Positions 11,755 through 22,900 of a DNA stretch of 64,000 nt are shown here, in pieces. The stretch comes from Lycium barbarum (Eukaryota; Streptophyta; Magnoliopsida; Solanales; Solanaceae). The notes beneath the pieces were generated by a model, which saw only the letters and a program-made list of their open reading frames with translations, was not told where the DNA came from and did no database searches. A program made the translations under genes and the position numbers. The number at the start of each line of letters is the position of its first letter. The stretch's first letter is position 1. The stretch spans positions 372,001 to 436,000 of the forward strand of contig NC_083346.1 of the NCBI RefSeq assembly GCF_019175385.1, written 5' to 3'.

Positions 11755-13101
11755 TGATACGCCCAAATTACACCCTTTTTATCAGGAGTAAGTGGTCGTT
11801 GTCAAATATAGAACCCAACAAGGTTGGGGTCGAATCCCACAGAGAATACAGTGAAGAAATAGACTTATCAAGTGTAACGCTCGACTATTAGTCTAAATTT
11901 CGAGGACGAGGGGATATAATGATATCGGGTTTAATGATTGGTTACTGACAATTAAATGGTATTGTAATGAGATATAAACTATTAGAGAGAGGGACTAAGG
12001 TTGCAGTTCCAATGGAAAACAATGCGAGTGGGTATCAATTTAACCTCTTCGAATGTTGCGATGCGATTAACGATGGATTGCTTAAGTTTATTAAAAGTCC
12101 TTCGACCAAATTAATAAATATCATTACTAAGCTTTCTCAAGCCTTAGAATGTGAACCATGTACACATCCAATACGCTACAAGTTAGCCATCCTATCTCTA
12201 GCTCAGGCTATTAGATGGGTGTATTGACCCAGACCCTAGCTATCTAACCCTTTTCCTAACTTCCACTTTCTTTCTCAAGCAAGGTGAAAGTGATTAGGCG
12301 CAAATGATGTTTGCAACCATCAAGAGATGTTAAGGTACGAAGAGTAGATAGAATGCATCATCAATATACAAATGAGGTGTAAATATGAAACCCAATCACA
12401 TTACTAACACATTTGGTCCCACAACCCTAGCTAGTGAGATTAGCTAGACATTTGCATTAAATGAGAAACAAAGATAGATAATGTAGTCATAATGCTTACA
12501 AAGCTTGTTGGGAAAACAACTCCAAATAAAGTGCAAGATTCTCCTTCAAAGCCTCAACAACCAGACATAAATGTTTCCTCCACAAAAAAGACAATATCAA
12601 GTGCAGAGAATGTCCTTGTCAGAACCCTAGTTAGGTATTTATATCTCCCATAAACGTGCACAAAGTTTAGACAAAAGTACCCCTGCAGATGCAACATGCG
12701 TCTCGCATAGTGTGCTGCAAGACAGACATGCGAGACGCATGTCGTGCTCCGCCGCCGCACATTGTGCTTTTGCCTTCAAGCTTTCCAGAGTTCTGGCACA
12801 ATTTGCGTGAGCACTGTTGTGCCGCATGTTGGCCTCGCAAGTTGCGCAACTTTTCATCCCTCTTCCTCAGTATTCTGTCACATTTTGCGGTGTGATTGTG
12901 GAACCGCAGGCATGACATGCGATTCGCATGTTGTGCAGTGTGTTCTTGTCCTATTTTGCTTCATTTTGTTCCGTTATGCTTTCCAACTATCTTTTCCTAC
13001 AAAATGACATAAACACACGAAAAGTAACACCAAAAGTGCTTGAAGATTTACAAAAGCTTAAGAGATTGGCATCGAATATCCAGTAATTTCACGGCACATC
13101 A
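11755..13101 (-). mobile_element. Solo LTR of an Athila-type Ty3/gypsy element
   Basis: A 1347-bp TG...CA segment is flanked by the 5-bp duplication gtgga (11750-11754 and 13102-13106). Its left end, tgatacgcccaaattacacc, is the complement of the right end of the LTR at 52441-53810, so the element lay on the - strand. No internal domain remains, which indicates recombination between two LTRs. A TATA-like ATATAAATA reads on the - strand at 12636-12644. It interrupts the last exon of the Pi21-like pseudogene. Confidence 0.92.
12680..12935. repeat. Short CpG-rich dyads in the LTR
   Basis: It includes ACATGCGATTCGCATGT (about 12916-12932), catgcgagacgcatg (about 12727-12741) and a degenerate catgcgtctcgcat (about 12697). 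These belong to the same dyad family as in the other Athila LTRs of this window. In the - strand sense they lie upstream of the TATA motif at 12636-12644. Confidence 0.7.
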
Positions 13102-13310
13102 GTGGACAATGCTACGAAGACTATATGGGGGGGGGGGGGGCATGTTATCATTCGTACGGAAGACCGGTCCCTCCGCCCCCGTGTTGCGATAAGTATGGAT
13201 ATAGCTATGGGCCTGGGCCTAAGTCGTACGGCTACGGAAGGGGCTGTTGTGTGAGCAGATGTGATGGGTACTTCAATGAAGAAAATGTCACAGGATGCTC
13301 AATTATGTAA

Positions 13311-13989
13311 GGTGGCCCAATGGGAGCTTCATTATTATAGGTCATTATCTGGGCTTATCAATGCATATTTTGATTGGGCTGCTCTTAATGTGGTTTGTCT
13401 TTTTCTTCATAGATGAAAATCAATGTATAATAGATTTTTTAAAAAAAAATATAGAATTAAGTTAGAAAATAATTCATAGTGGTAGTCTAATATGCTAAGA
13501 AAACTATCCCAAGAAACAATTGTCCCAAGTTTAAAAAATGTCCAATAATTTTGAATTTAACTATCAAGTCTGCTGAAATACGATCATTCTTCATTATTTA
13601 AGCTTGCACTAATTTCTTTTTTCTGTAGATGTATACAATCTCACACGCATGTTTAACAATAATATATATATGATTTTAAAATATTTCTACAAAATTGACA
13701 TCAGATGCACACACAGCGAACGAGATGCACATGCGGCGCATGCCCCTCCGCCGCACGCAGAAGCTAATTTTATTAAATATGCTTGAGACCTCTTATTTAA
13801 TTTTGACTTTAGGCCACTAATTCTATTGAACCGCTCCTAAAAATATTAGTATATAATATACAGATGAATTTAAGGACAGATTGGTTGCGGGTTTATATGA
13901 ATTCATTATTTTTTGTCCAGATCTTGTATATCTATAAATATGTACAATTATTTTTATATCATCCATACCATTGATGTACCAGTTTTGTC
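13311..13989. other. 3' flank of the Pi21-like pseudogene, no gene
   Basis: The start should be the former 3' UTR. AT-rich sequence follows. Near 13700-13760 there is a short GC-rich patch with 'gcggcgcatgcccctccgccgc', reminiscent of the CpG-rich dyads elsewhere, but it is isolated. Nothing else recognised. Confidence 0.4.
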
Positions 13990-14176
13990 TAGTGGCGGAG
14001 CTTGGATTTTTTTTGGGGAGTTCAAAAACATAAAAGAGTAAGAAAGGAGGAAACCAAAGGGGTTCAACATCTACTATTTATACATAAAAAATAATTTTAA
14101 CCTTATGTATACATGATAATTTTTTGCCGAAGGGGGTTCGGGTGAACACCCTAACCACCACTTGGCTCCGCCCCTG
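13990..14176. mobile_element. hAT-type MITE with 8-bp target duplication
   Basis: A perfect 8-bp duplication, gttttgtc, lies at 13982-13989 and 14177-14184. The terminal inverted repeats are TAGTGGCGGAGCTTGG on the left and the complement of CAGGGGCGGAGCCAAG on the right. An 8-bp duplication and a CAGGGGCGG-like terminus are typical of hAT non-autonomous elements. 187 bp, no ORF. Confidence 0.85.
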
Positions 14177-14184
14177 GTTTTGTC

Positions 14185-14706
14185 GATCACTTTCAAGTTT
14201 CATCTCACGTCCTTCTCTTTTCTTCACTTAATTAAATTCTCTTCTATTGTCACGCTGACGTACCAAATGGGGCAATGAAGGTCAACCCAAAAAAAAAAAA
14301 AAGGGAAACAAGGAGTTAATTTGTGTTGTTATCATGTATGTTACATTGTTATTAATTAAGTTGTCGATAATAATTCTTTTTTCTTCCTTTTTTTTTTTTT
14401 TTGAGAAGAGAGTATAATTTTGATCTTTTATTGTAATATTAAGCCTAATCTTCAATTTTGATCTCATGCTTGTAGTAGATCTGTACATAGCAACAATTAA
14501 TAGATTGTATCATAATCATAATTTCTAAGTTCTAAAAGAGTAGGAACGTTCATGAATTGGATACAGCTGGAAGTGGAAAGTTTTTGGAAGAAACTCCTTG
14601 TAGTCTTGTGAAAGAAAATGACACAACAGTTTTAACGCTTTAGTTTTTTGTTTCAACTCCTAGACATCACAGTAATGTATATATTGGATTTACTGATAGA
14701 TTGCTA
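14185..14706. other. Intergenic AT-rich sequence
   Basis: Poly-A and poly-T runs near 14288 and 14388 and no coding evidence. An ORF on the - strand here is made of homopolymer codons and is not credible. Confidence 0.5.
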
Positions 14707-14950
14707 CTCCCTCCGGATAAAAAAAAATCCACTTAGTCATTTGCACACCTCTTAAAAAAATACTAACTCCAAAACAAAAATAGGTAATTTGATTAAATCA
14801 CCCCTAATTAAATAAACATTGGGATTTGATCATATAACACTTAGCAAATCTAGAAAAACAAGGTTAATTCTTTCTTGATTTGATAAGTTGATAGTTTTTT
14901 TTACCCAAGAAAAAAAGGCTAAGTGGACACTTTTTTTTATCTGGAGGGAG
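14707..14950. mobile_element. Stowaway MITE
   Basis: CTCCCTCCGGATAAAAAAAA on the left is complemented by 'tttttttatctggagggag' on the right, with TA on both sides (14705-14706 and 14951-14952), the Tc1/mariner Stowaway signature. Inner repeats 'tccacttag' and 'ctaagtgga' extend the inverted repeat. 244 bp, no ORF. Confidence 0.9.
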
Positions 14951-14955
14951 TATTA

Positions 14956-15345
14956 CTCTCCGTCTCAAATTAGTTGTCATGTTTCGATTCTCAAAAGTTA
15001 ATTATACTTATTTTTGAAGTAGATCAACAACATATCCAGTGTAGTCCCACAAAGTGGAGTCTAAGGAGGATCGAGTGTACGTAGACCTAAACCCTATATT
15101 GAGAGATAGAGAGGTTACATCTGATAAACTCTCGGCTCAGAATAAAGCAATAATAAAGCAGGTCAAAACTTGATTAGATCAATTCAATATTTTATAATTA
15201 AAATTTAGACATTAAAAAATTATATAAAAAGTACTATAAGTTGTAACGTTTCTCATGTCATGTTCGTGAAAAAAATTAAATTTAAAATGTTGGTCAATTT
15301 AACTCTCAAACAGTGAAACATGACCACTAATTTTGAATGAGAGAG
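14956..15345. mobile_element. Second Stowaway-like MITE, carrying a SINE
   Basis: It starts 5 bp after the first one. The left end CTCTCCGTCTCAAATTAGTT matches the complement of the right end (aattttgaatgagagag), and 'gtcatgttt' is paired with 'aacatgac'. Flanking TA lies at 14954-14955 and 15346-15347. Without the SINE and its duplication it would be about 235 bp. Confidence 0.75.
15028..15174 (-). mobile_element. SINE of Solanaceae TS type, inserted in the MITE
   Basis: The sequence is flanked by the 8-bp duplication tagatcaa (15020-15027 and 15175-15182). Motifs 'atccagtgtagtcccacaa' and 'gatcgagtgtacgtagacct' (+ strand) are typical of the 3' part of the tRNA-derived TS SINE family, which ends in TTG repeats on the other strand; here 'caacaaca' overlaps the duplication. 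The family name is from memory. Confidence 0.65.
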
Positions 15346-15347
15346 TA

Positions 15348-17105
15348 GTAGAATTGTAGCTAGAAATTATACTTGCATTATCTCCACATTAATTGGACAT
15401 AATGTCAACATGCAGTTAGCAGTATTTTTGTTTCAGTTTAGTGCGGCAGATTTCAAGATTTAAAGTTTATAAATTTTATATAATAATAAATAGGCTTCAA
15501 ATCAAATATTTATAAATATTTAATAGAACTTTAATACATACGGACAATTTAGGCGAAAGCTACTGAATTCTTATTTGGATCTGCCACTATTTCAATAGTA
15601 TACCCATATATTTTTATTAAATATGATGAAGTGGTCCAGAATATATGGTAATTGCTGCCTCCAGACATGTGTTTCAAGGAAATGGAAAGGGAACTCATTA
15701 GCAATTCCTCAAAATTTCAATATCTTCTACTACCATAATCTAGAATGATAATGAGCGATAAAAGATTAAGAAAGAACCCTTTTCTTTAAAAGTTTGGGTC
15801 TTCCAATGGGAACTAAAATGGAGATGGGGTGAAGATATTATGAGGTTTCAAGGTCAAATCTTAATAAAAATAAAAAGTAGCAAATGATGTTTTTTTATAC
15901 GCTCGAATCCTGGTGAACAGAATTACATCATACTTAGATAAGTGATAGATAACATATATCTGATGGAATTAATCGAAGTACATACGGAATGAACCAAACA
16001 CTATCGTCATAAAACAACAATAGAAGGAGCTTTCCAAAACAAGAACGTAAGTTTTTCTAATTTGAAAGGGAGGCAGCATTAAAGATGATTCCTATTTCCT
16101 CTTTAATTAAGGATTTTGGAAAATTTAGTCCTAAAATTGATGTCTATTAACTTATATACTAGAATGTAATGTAAGAGCGTAATGGTTGTAATTTCACTTT
16201 ACAACTAATTAAATGGTTTCAATTTCACCGATCGACCTTCTTCTCTTTTTGCTTCACTTTCACTTTGTTCATGAGCTCACTCCTCTCCCACGCAAGAATT
16301 TAAAAGAATACGTTGGTACATTGCAAAATACTACTTACTAATTAAGTACACTACCTAAAATCGTTCATAAACTATATTGCTTGAATGGAGCAAAAATTTC
16401 GTTTGACTAACAATATCTTTCCAAACTATCAAATATTCTTCAAGTTTGTGACCGTTACTCGTCAGAAATCTGTATATTTGTTTGCTTTCTCCAAATATGA
16501 ATAATAATCGTCTTGTTGACTTCCAACAAATATTTATAATCTTCAATAATAGCCGTAAAAGAATAAAATTATATGTCATGCGTACATGCCCACTCGACTA
16601 ACTTTGGGACAATCTTATGGAACAAGGAGGGCATCTTTTTAAAATTCTTTCCCTGGCCTCAAAGCTGAGACACATTTTTTTTGGAGCTAATGTGGAGTTG
16701 TGGGGACATGTTCCAAAGGAAAGAGACACATCTCTGAAACTTAGAGAAATTTTGATAAAATCCTGTCCAATGAAAGAATAAAGGACATATTATATATCTT
16801 TAATTTCTCAAGGTTTCAAGTAGATTGATTTTATAGCTTTTTATAAATTTATTTTTAATTTTACGTTTTTTTTTGGTTAAAAGATTTTTAACATATAAAG
16901 TATTTGGAAATAATACTTAATAAAATTTTACATGGTTCTTTTCTTCTATTCAAATTATAACTAGTTATGTTTGTCCACTTGCTCTTTACTAAGGAACCTT
17001 TGAAAATGATAGAAGACAAACACAGCAGATGCACTTGGGTAGAGATATGTGCTGTCTACTTGTTAAACTTGGAAATAGCGGACCACACGCCCAATTTAAG
17101 ATTTA
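15348..17105. other. Intergenic AT-rich sequence
   Basis: No exon pattern, TIR pair or RNA gene was recognised. The short ORF on the - strand near 16355-16579 has no recognisable motif. Confidence 0.5.
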
Positions 17106-17377
17106 GAGCCTGTTTAGATGGGCTTAAAAAAAAATAGCTTATAAGCTGGAAACAGTTTATAAGCCAAAAAATAAAAAGTTGGGGTAGTCCAACTTATTTT
17201 TTTTGGCTTATAAGCTATTTTCAGCTTATAAGATGCTTTAGATAAGTTAAGTCAAACGGGCCCAATTAATTTTTTGGACTTATTTTAAGCACAAAATGAC
17301 TTTAAACTGGTCGATCAAACACTCAAAAAAGCTGAAAACAGCTTATAGGCAGCTTATAAGCCAACCCAAACGGGCTC
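17106..17377. mobile_element. Tourist-like MITE, copy 3
   Basis: Flanked by TTA on both sides (17103-17105 and 17378-17380). Ends are GAGCCTGTTTAGATGGGCTT and the complement of 'ccaacccaaacgggctc'. Interior 'gcttataagctattttcagc' is shared with copies 1 and 2, but the element lies in reverse orientation. The element is strongly self-complementary. Confidence 0.85.
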
Positions 17378-18798
17378 TTAAAATGCCAAACTTTGTCGAG
17401 TTAAGATGACAAAAAAAAAATGAAATTTGGATATAATTCGACTCCGAAAGTTAGATTAAAAGGTGAATATTGTTTAAAGTCTTGATGGGAGACTCAACAC
17501 TTCTGCACGCCCAAGACTAGACACATAAAGTGTAGAGAATATAAGGGGGCTCAACATCGGATAACTCATGAATTGGCTGACGATGAGACCACGATAAGAA
17601 AAATTGACATTAAATCTAGGGAAAAGGTGCAAATATACCTTTCAACTTTGTAATTTAGAGCAGATATACCCCTCGTTAAAAAGTGATATATATATACCTA
17701 TGTCGTTACAAAATAGTGCAAATATACCCTTTTTGCTGACGGAATATTTAAAAAATCATTTAGCTTATTTTTTAATTAAAAAAAAATTCCTGTGGCTTTA
17801 AAAAAAAGTCTACCATTTTTTTAGTACACATATTTTTCTATAGTCAAATGATAAATTTTTTTCTTAGTGGGTCGAGTCTAATTCATTTAAAAGAATGGGT
17901 AGACTTATCTATCTATCTAATTTAATAACTTTTAAAAGAAACTAACGAGGCTAAGAGAAACCAACAGTTGGCACTTTTATTAATCGACACAACTTTAAAA
18001 ATCTGATTAAGTACGTTACTTATGTTCAAACTCCGTACTTCTTTGCTCTAGTCCTATTGGTGGAATAATCTGCCAATTCATGCCAAGTTCGCTAACCAGA
18101 TTGTTGAAGCGCTCATCAGGAAGTTCATGTATCAATTTGTCTCTTTCACACTTTTAATATGTTTGTTGGACTAATGTCTAGGTTCAAGTGTGGTTTAATC
18201 CTTAAATGATAAATGTTCATAGAAGTATTATATAAATGAAGAGCTTTTAGCCACCAGACTGCCACGTCCTCAAAGGTAAACATACTGCACATCTCAAATG
18301 GTATTCTTTCTCCCTTTCTTCATTAACGCATCATTAGTTTATTAACAGAAGGACTGGAAAAAAACTTTCATTGACAATGGACGGACCTTTTTTATGTGTG
18401 TTTGTGAATAATTTCCTTTAATTTTTATTATACTTTTTCATTATTGGATATTTTATTATATATAAATAAGAGTTTTAGTCTATTTTAATGAAACCATTTT
18501 CATATTTTTGCAATGGGTCAGAAGAAATGATCTAACTTTATTGATTCATGCACCTTATCAGAAGATGATTAGGTACTCCCAACATTTTGATAAATTTAGT
18601 ATTTTCGGTGTGTTTGGCGCTGTTGAAGGTAGGTGATATGATAAAAACCGAACATGAATTTTAGTTCCTACAATATGTATTATGTTTCGCATAGTATGAG
18701 TTTGAGAAAGATAGTCAGAATGTTTCTTAGTACTTATTATTGTTTATTAGCTATTGGTTATTTTATATAGTATGAATTTTATTAGCTATTGTTTATTA
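17378..18798. other. Intergenic sequence with an 'aatatacc' repeat
   Basis: Around 17627-17730 the phrases 'gcaaatatacct', 'gcagatatacccct' and 'gcaaatataccctt' recur about every 45 bp, which resembles the terminal region of a dispersed repeat. The 65-aa ORF there is only this repeat. Nothing else was recognised. Confidence 0.4.
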
Positions 18799-19861
18799 AC
18801 TTTTTTCTAAAAAGTTGTGTTCTTTCGATAAGTCACTAATTTTGTCCTTCTTATAGATGAGTAATAGATGATTACTCAGAGTGTTCAAATGAAGGAAGTA
18901 CTTTATTTCACTCGTCGGTTTTTTTTGGCCTATAAATATATCATCAAAGGTAATGTTAATCATCATTGTAGGTTAGATTAATTTTCCTTTATTCTTAATT
19001 TTTTTGGTTCTCTAACAACATTGTGATATATTTTCTTCTCAAAGAATACTTTGTGAAACATATTCGTTTTTTTTTTATCCTTATATCATTTCAAGTGCAT
19101 CTGAGACTGTCTTATATAATGTGGAGTTTATAATATTAAATGATCACATAAATATTATATTTAGTAATGGTAAAAATAATATAAGATAGTGGTTGAAAAT
19201 ATTACACCATGCTTTAAATGGAATATTTAAATGAAGTTTTTTTTGTGTCATGAATTGGAGAAGAGGAAGTAGAATATATTTATAATTAAGGAGTTCATTT
19301 TAGAGATGATGAGATTCGAAACCTGTGAAAACTCTAAGCATAGCTTTCTGATACGAACTTTCGCTATAATGAAGACAAATAGAAAAATAACTTATTCTAG
19401 GAAACACTAATCAACAAAAATAATTAATTTTGACCGAGAACCTAAACAAAGGCAAGGTTTGTTAGTTAAAATTGAAGTTCTCCGTATGATTTAATTTTAA
19501 GGAAGAAATTTTCGTCGGAGAATTTCTAATGATCTACTAATCAAGGACTACATAACTTTTCCTATTTAAAATATCTTTCATAAAATGTATTTCTTATAAT
19601 GCTTTTATTCTTATTAGTATTCACATATTACCTAATTTCACATCTCAGGGATAAGTTAATCCCATGTTATTACCTGCTCAGTTAAATCATTCATCATGAC
19701 TCAAAAGAATTGCTTGCTTCCATTTCTTCGCTGGGCTCGATTATGACTCAAAAGAATTGCCTGTTGGGCCTTGGCCCAAAAGGTCATGCAGTGATGGAGG
19801 AGAAAAAGAAACAAAGAACCCCGGTTAGTTTATATTTACTGAACTTATCACATGTATAACT

Positions 19862-19896
19862 ATGCACACACACAAACACACACACACACACAGGCA

Positions 19897-19921
<25 letters not shown>
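19862..19921. repeat. CA and TA microsatellites
   Basis: A (CA)n run is followed closely by an (AT)n run of about 24 bases. It is absent from copy B, where the surrounding 360 bp are missing. Confidence 0.9.
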
Positions 19922-19928
<7 letters not shown>

Positions 19929-22900
19929 CGATTATATGTTATTGGTCTTCACTGGCAAAGATTTAGACAGTCAAAAGGGGAAAGTCGTCACCATTTGTAT
20001 TCCCAATGCCGCACAAGATCCAAGGGGTTTCATGAACCTCAGGCATGGCAGAACATCAGGGAATGGTTAAGACCAGGCCCCAAATTACCTCAGCTCCCCA
20101 AACCAATATAGCCATAGCATAAATTAGAATCCCATATCATGCACAAATATGGTATAAATCAACATGTGTGGATATAATGTAATTACAAACAACACTGGAA
20201 CCAGCAGGTATAATATGAACAAAAGCATTCCAAAGACACATGATATAGAGTAATTAAAACAAACTGCAGTATGTGGGCATAAGATCAATAATGGCCAAAA
20301 CCAAACTCATGGTCATAGAAATGGAACCAGAACATAGACTGCAACATGTAAATATAAGATAAACAAAACAGTACCAAAGCACTTAATCATGTGATGAACC
20401 AAAATAGAGTCATCCCCTTTTTCTCTTACTTTTGGGACTTAATGAAATCTGGTCCTCTCTTAATTGAATCTGAATTGGGCTAGGCCCATCTTCTCAAATG
20501 AAACTGAGTTAAAGATTAATGCCTGATGGAATTCCTATCCCCTATTACTTATTCAATGAATATCTATCCTACATATGACTGGCCTTTTTGCTCATATTCA
20601 CTCAATACATCTATGATATGCACACATAATTTGTATACCATGTCTATACCTTCTTCTTTATTAATGACCTAGGGTATATTCTATGCATAATAAGCCTCAG
20701 AATAGGTCAAAGTCCCGTACTTACATTTAGCAAATCAAAGATATCATCTTCAAACCAAACTAGACTGAAACCCAGCCCAACTAAACTAGATATAGGCCAT
20801 CCTATTCACATAGGTAAGTTATTATCAAATGGCAAACACAAGAGTCAACCTATGCTCCTCAACTATTCACAATTCTGGACAATGTCAAAGGGAAGGTGAA
20901 TATTCACTCAATGAATCAAACCCAAACAAGGAGAAAACAAAAGTCATGGCAAAGAGCTCATCATATCAATAGAACACAGAGAGTATAAAGCTTACAATAA
21001 AACAAGCAGACATACCACAGACAAGGTAGGATTTTAACAAGTTCAAGAGACTGTAGACAGTACAGGGATAATCCCTTTAGGCTTCAGTTAATCTCAATAC
21101 TATAGGGGAAAATATGCATAAAAGATACATAGGATACGTATACACTATGACCTAGGTAGGATGAAAGAAAGAAAAGAAACAACTGTGACATCCAGTTTCA
21201 ACCAGATTTTTAAATAGGAGGGATAACACAAGGTATTCAAATAGATCGAATTCCTTAGACTCAACATTTTATTTAAAAGTAAAACTTTTCAGATTTCAAC
21301 TTATCCAATTCTTTTCCTTATTATGGGAATCAGTGATCCTAGGTGGGCAGTTCCTCTACTTTAACTATGCTAGTCATATTTTACACTTAGCAAATTCATT
21401 TTATTACAACCTTTTATCCGATAACAAAACTAGCAGTCCACAGGCATGAACATGACAAAACACACATCCCATAAACCCAAAGGCATGCCATGTCACCTTT
21501 TATTTAGGGGAAAGATACTATGAACCAAGTTATACAACTCTTCTCAATCCCCATCCTAAGATGCCTTTAAAAAGGCTTACCAGGACAAGTGACTTATGGT
21601 TTGGCATATGCACACAAGTGGCTTGATCTTCTTATCATCCATCCAAGTTAAATTCCTAGTTTGTGACAAACTGACAACAAATTTGCCTTACAGTTAGCTT
21701 AGCCTAGAAATTTAGCCATGAAATGGTTTTTAATACTTTGGCCATAACAGAGAATATGATAGACCCTTATGCTTCATTCTAACTTGGTTGATAGCATAAG
21801 ATCTCAAAAGATCCTCCCAGGCATGGTTAAACTTCTCCTAACCAAACATAAGACCTCTGTGTATCCCACAGTCATGGGAATGAGGTTCAGGAGAAGAGGG
21901 GAACCTCAGGGTCCTGAAAGAGAAGCAAGACAGGGTGAGGTCATCACCTCCCCAACCCTTTCCTGAATCTTGCTTTCAGTAAAAAAAGGGAGCAAAGGCT
22001 CCACTGGTCATTACTTCCAGTTCATGCCTAAGTTCACCTTTTACTCTCCTAAGGCACTCTCAACTCCTTACCTCATCCTCATACCCAATGATAACCACTA
22101 AGACTTTGTGGTTAAGATTAGTTTAACACTGCCTTTAAATCAATTCCCAGCTAAACACCTAGTTGACATTAACACAAGTTAACAGTTTCAATTAACTCAA
22201 CCTAGGATCTTAATTATGAAAGTTGTTTTGAATTTCATTTTGACACTATTTTTTTGAAGAACTTGACATCTTAACATTATAAACTTAAGCTTCAAGCTGA
22301 ACATCAACCCTGAGACTCAAGTAGTTTTATTCCATTGATTGATTAACCATTATAACAATCAGAGAGTATATCATGATTCAATCATCTCTTCAGTGTTGCT
22401 AGGCCTATTTGAAGCCTCAGGCATGGTCCAGATATAGAAGGAGCAAAGTCTGGTAACATAAAAACAATCATGTCACATAATTAGCCTAGTATTAGCTAGG
22501 TGTCCTAATTCAACCTAGGTGATGTTACAACTTCATGAGCCTATACTAGCCTCTACTGAACTACTTGGGAGCATATTGTACCAAATAAATAGACCTTGGT
22601 CTCAATCTTCCTTTTAGGATTTCTATATCATGTACAAGAGTACTGATTGCTTCATGTTTACCTTCAATGTATAATAAACAAACTATTCATAGTCATTTTA
22701 GGCCAATTCAGACAAATTAAAACAGACTTAGGCATATTCAAATATAATTAGATCTCATTCAATCTCATTCTAGTACATTGACCTCATCTTAAGACTTATA
22801 TAAGTATGCTTAGACTCATTAAGTCTTGTTTTAGCCCAATCATGGCTCTTTACTTATCCTAATCATGACTTGTACAACTAATTATGGAATAAAAGAATAT

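Larger units (their letters stand above)
11328..13310 (+). pseudogene. Pi21-like HMA proline-rich protein with CaaX box, split by a solo LTR
   Basis: Proteins of this type have an N-terminal HMA domain, a proline-rich middle and a Gly/Tyr/Cys-rich tail ending in a prenylation box; rice Pi21 is the named relative. The exon at 11328-11409 (acceptor aacag, donor gtaagt) encodes T-T-I-M-V-L-K-V-D-F, then TAA (11358-11360), then C-S-S-Y, so the second Cys of CxxC is also lost. The next exon starts at 11504 and gives Q-I-R-D-Q-A-Y-D-E-K and later N-P-E-K-I-R-D-K-L, then a K-P-P repeat. A TGA at 11740-11742 interrupts it just before the LTR. After the LTR the frame resumes at 13107 (Q-C-Y-E-D-Y) and ends with C-S-I-M, a CaaX motif. 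Two nonsense codons plus an LTR insertion make it non-functional. The first exon was not found. Confidence 0.85.
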
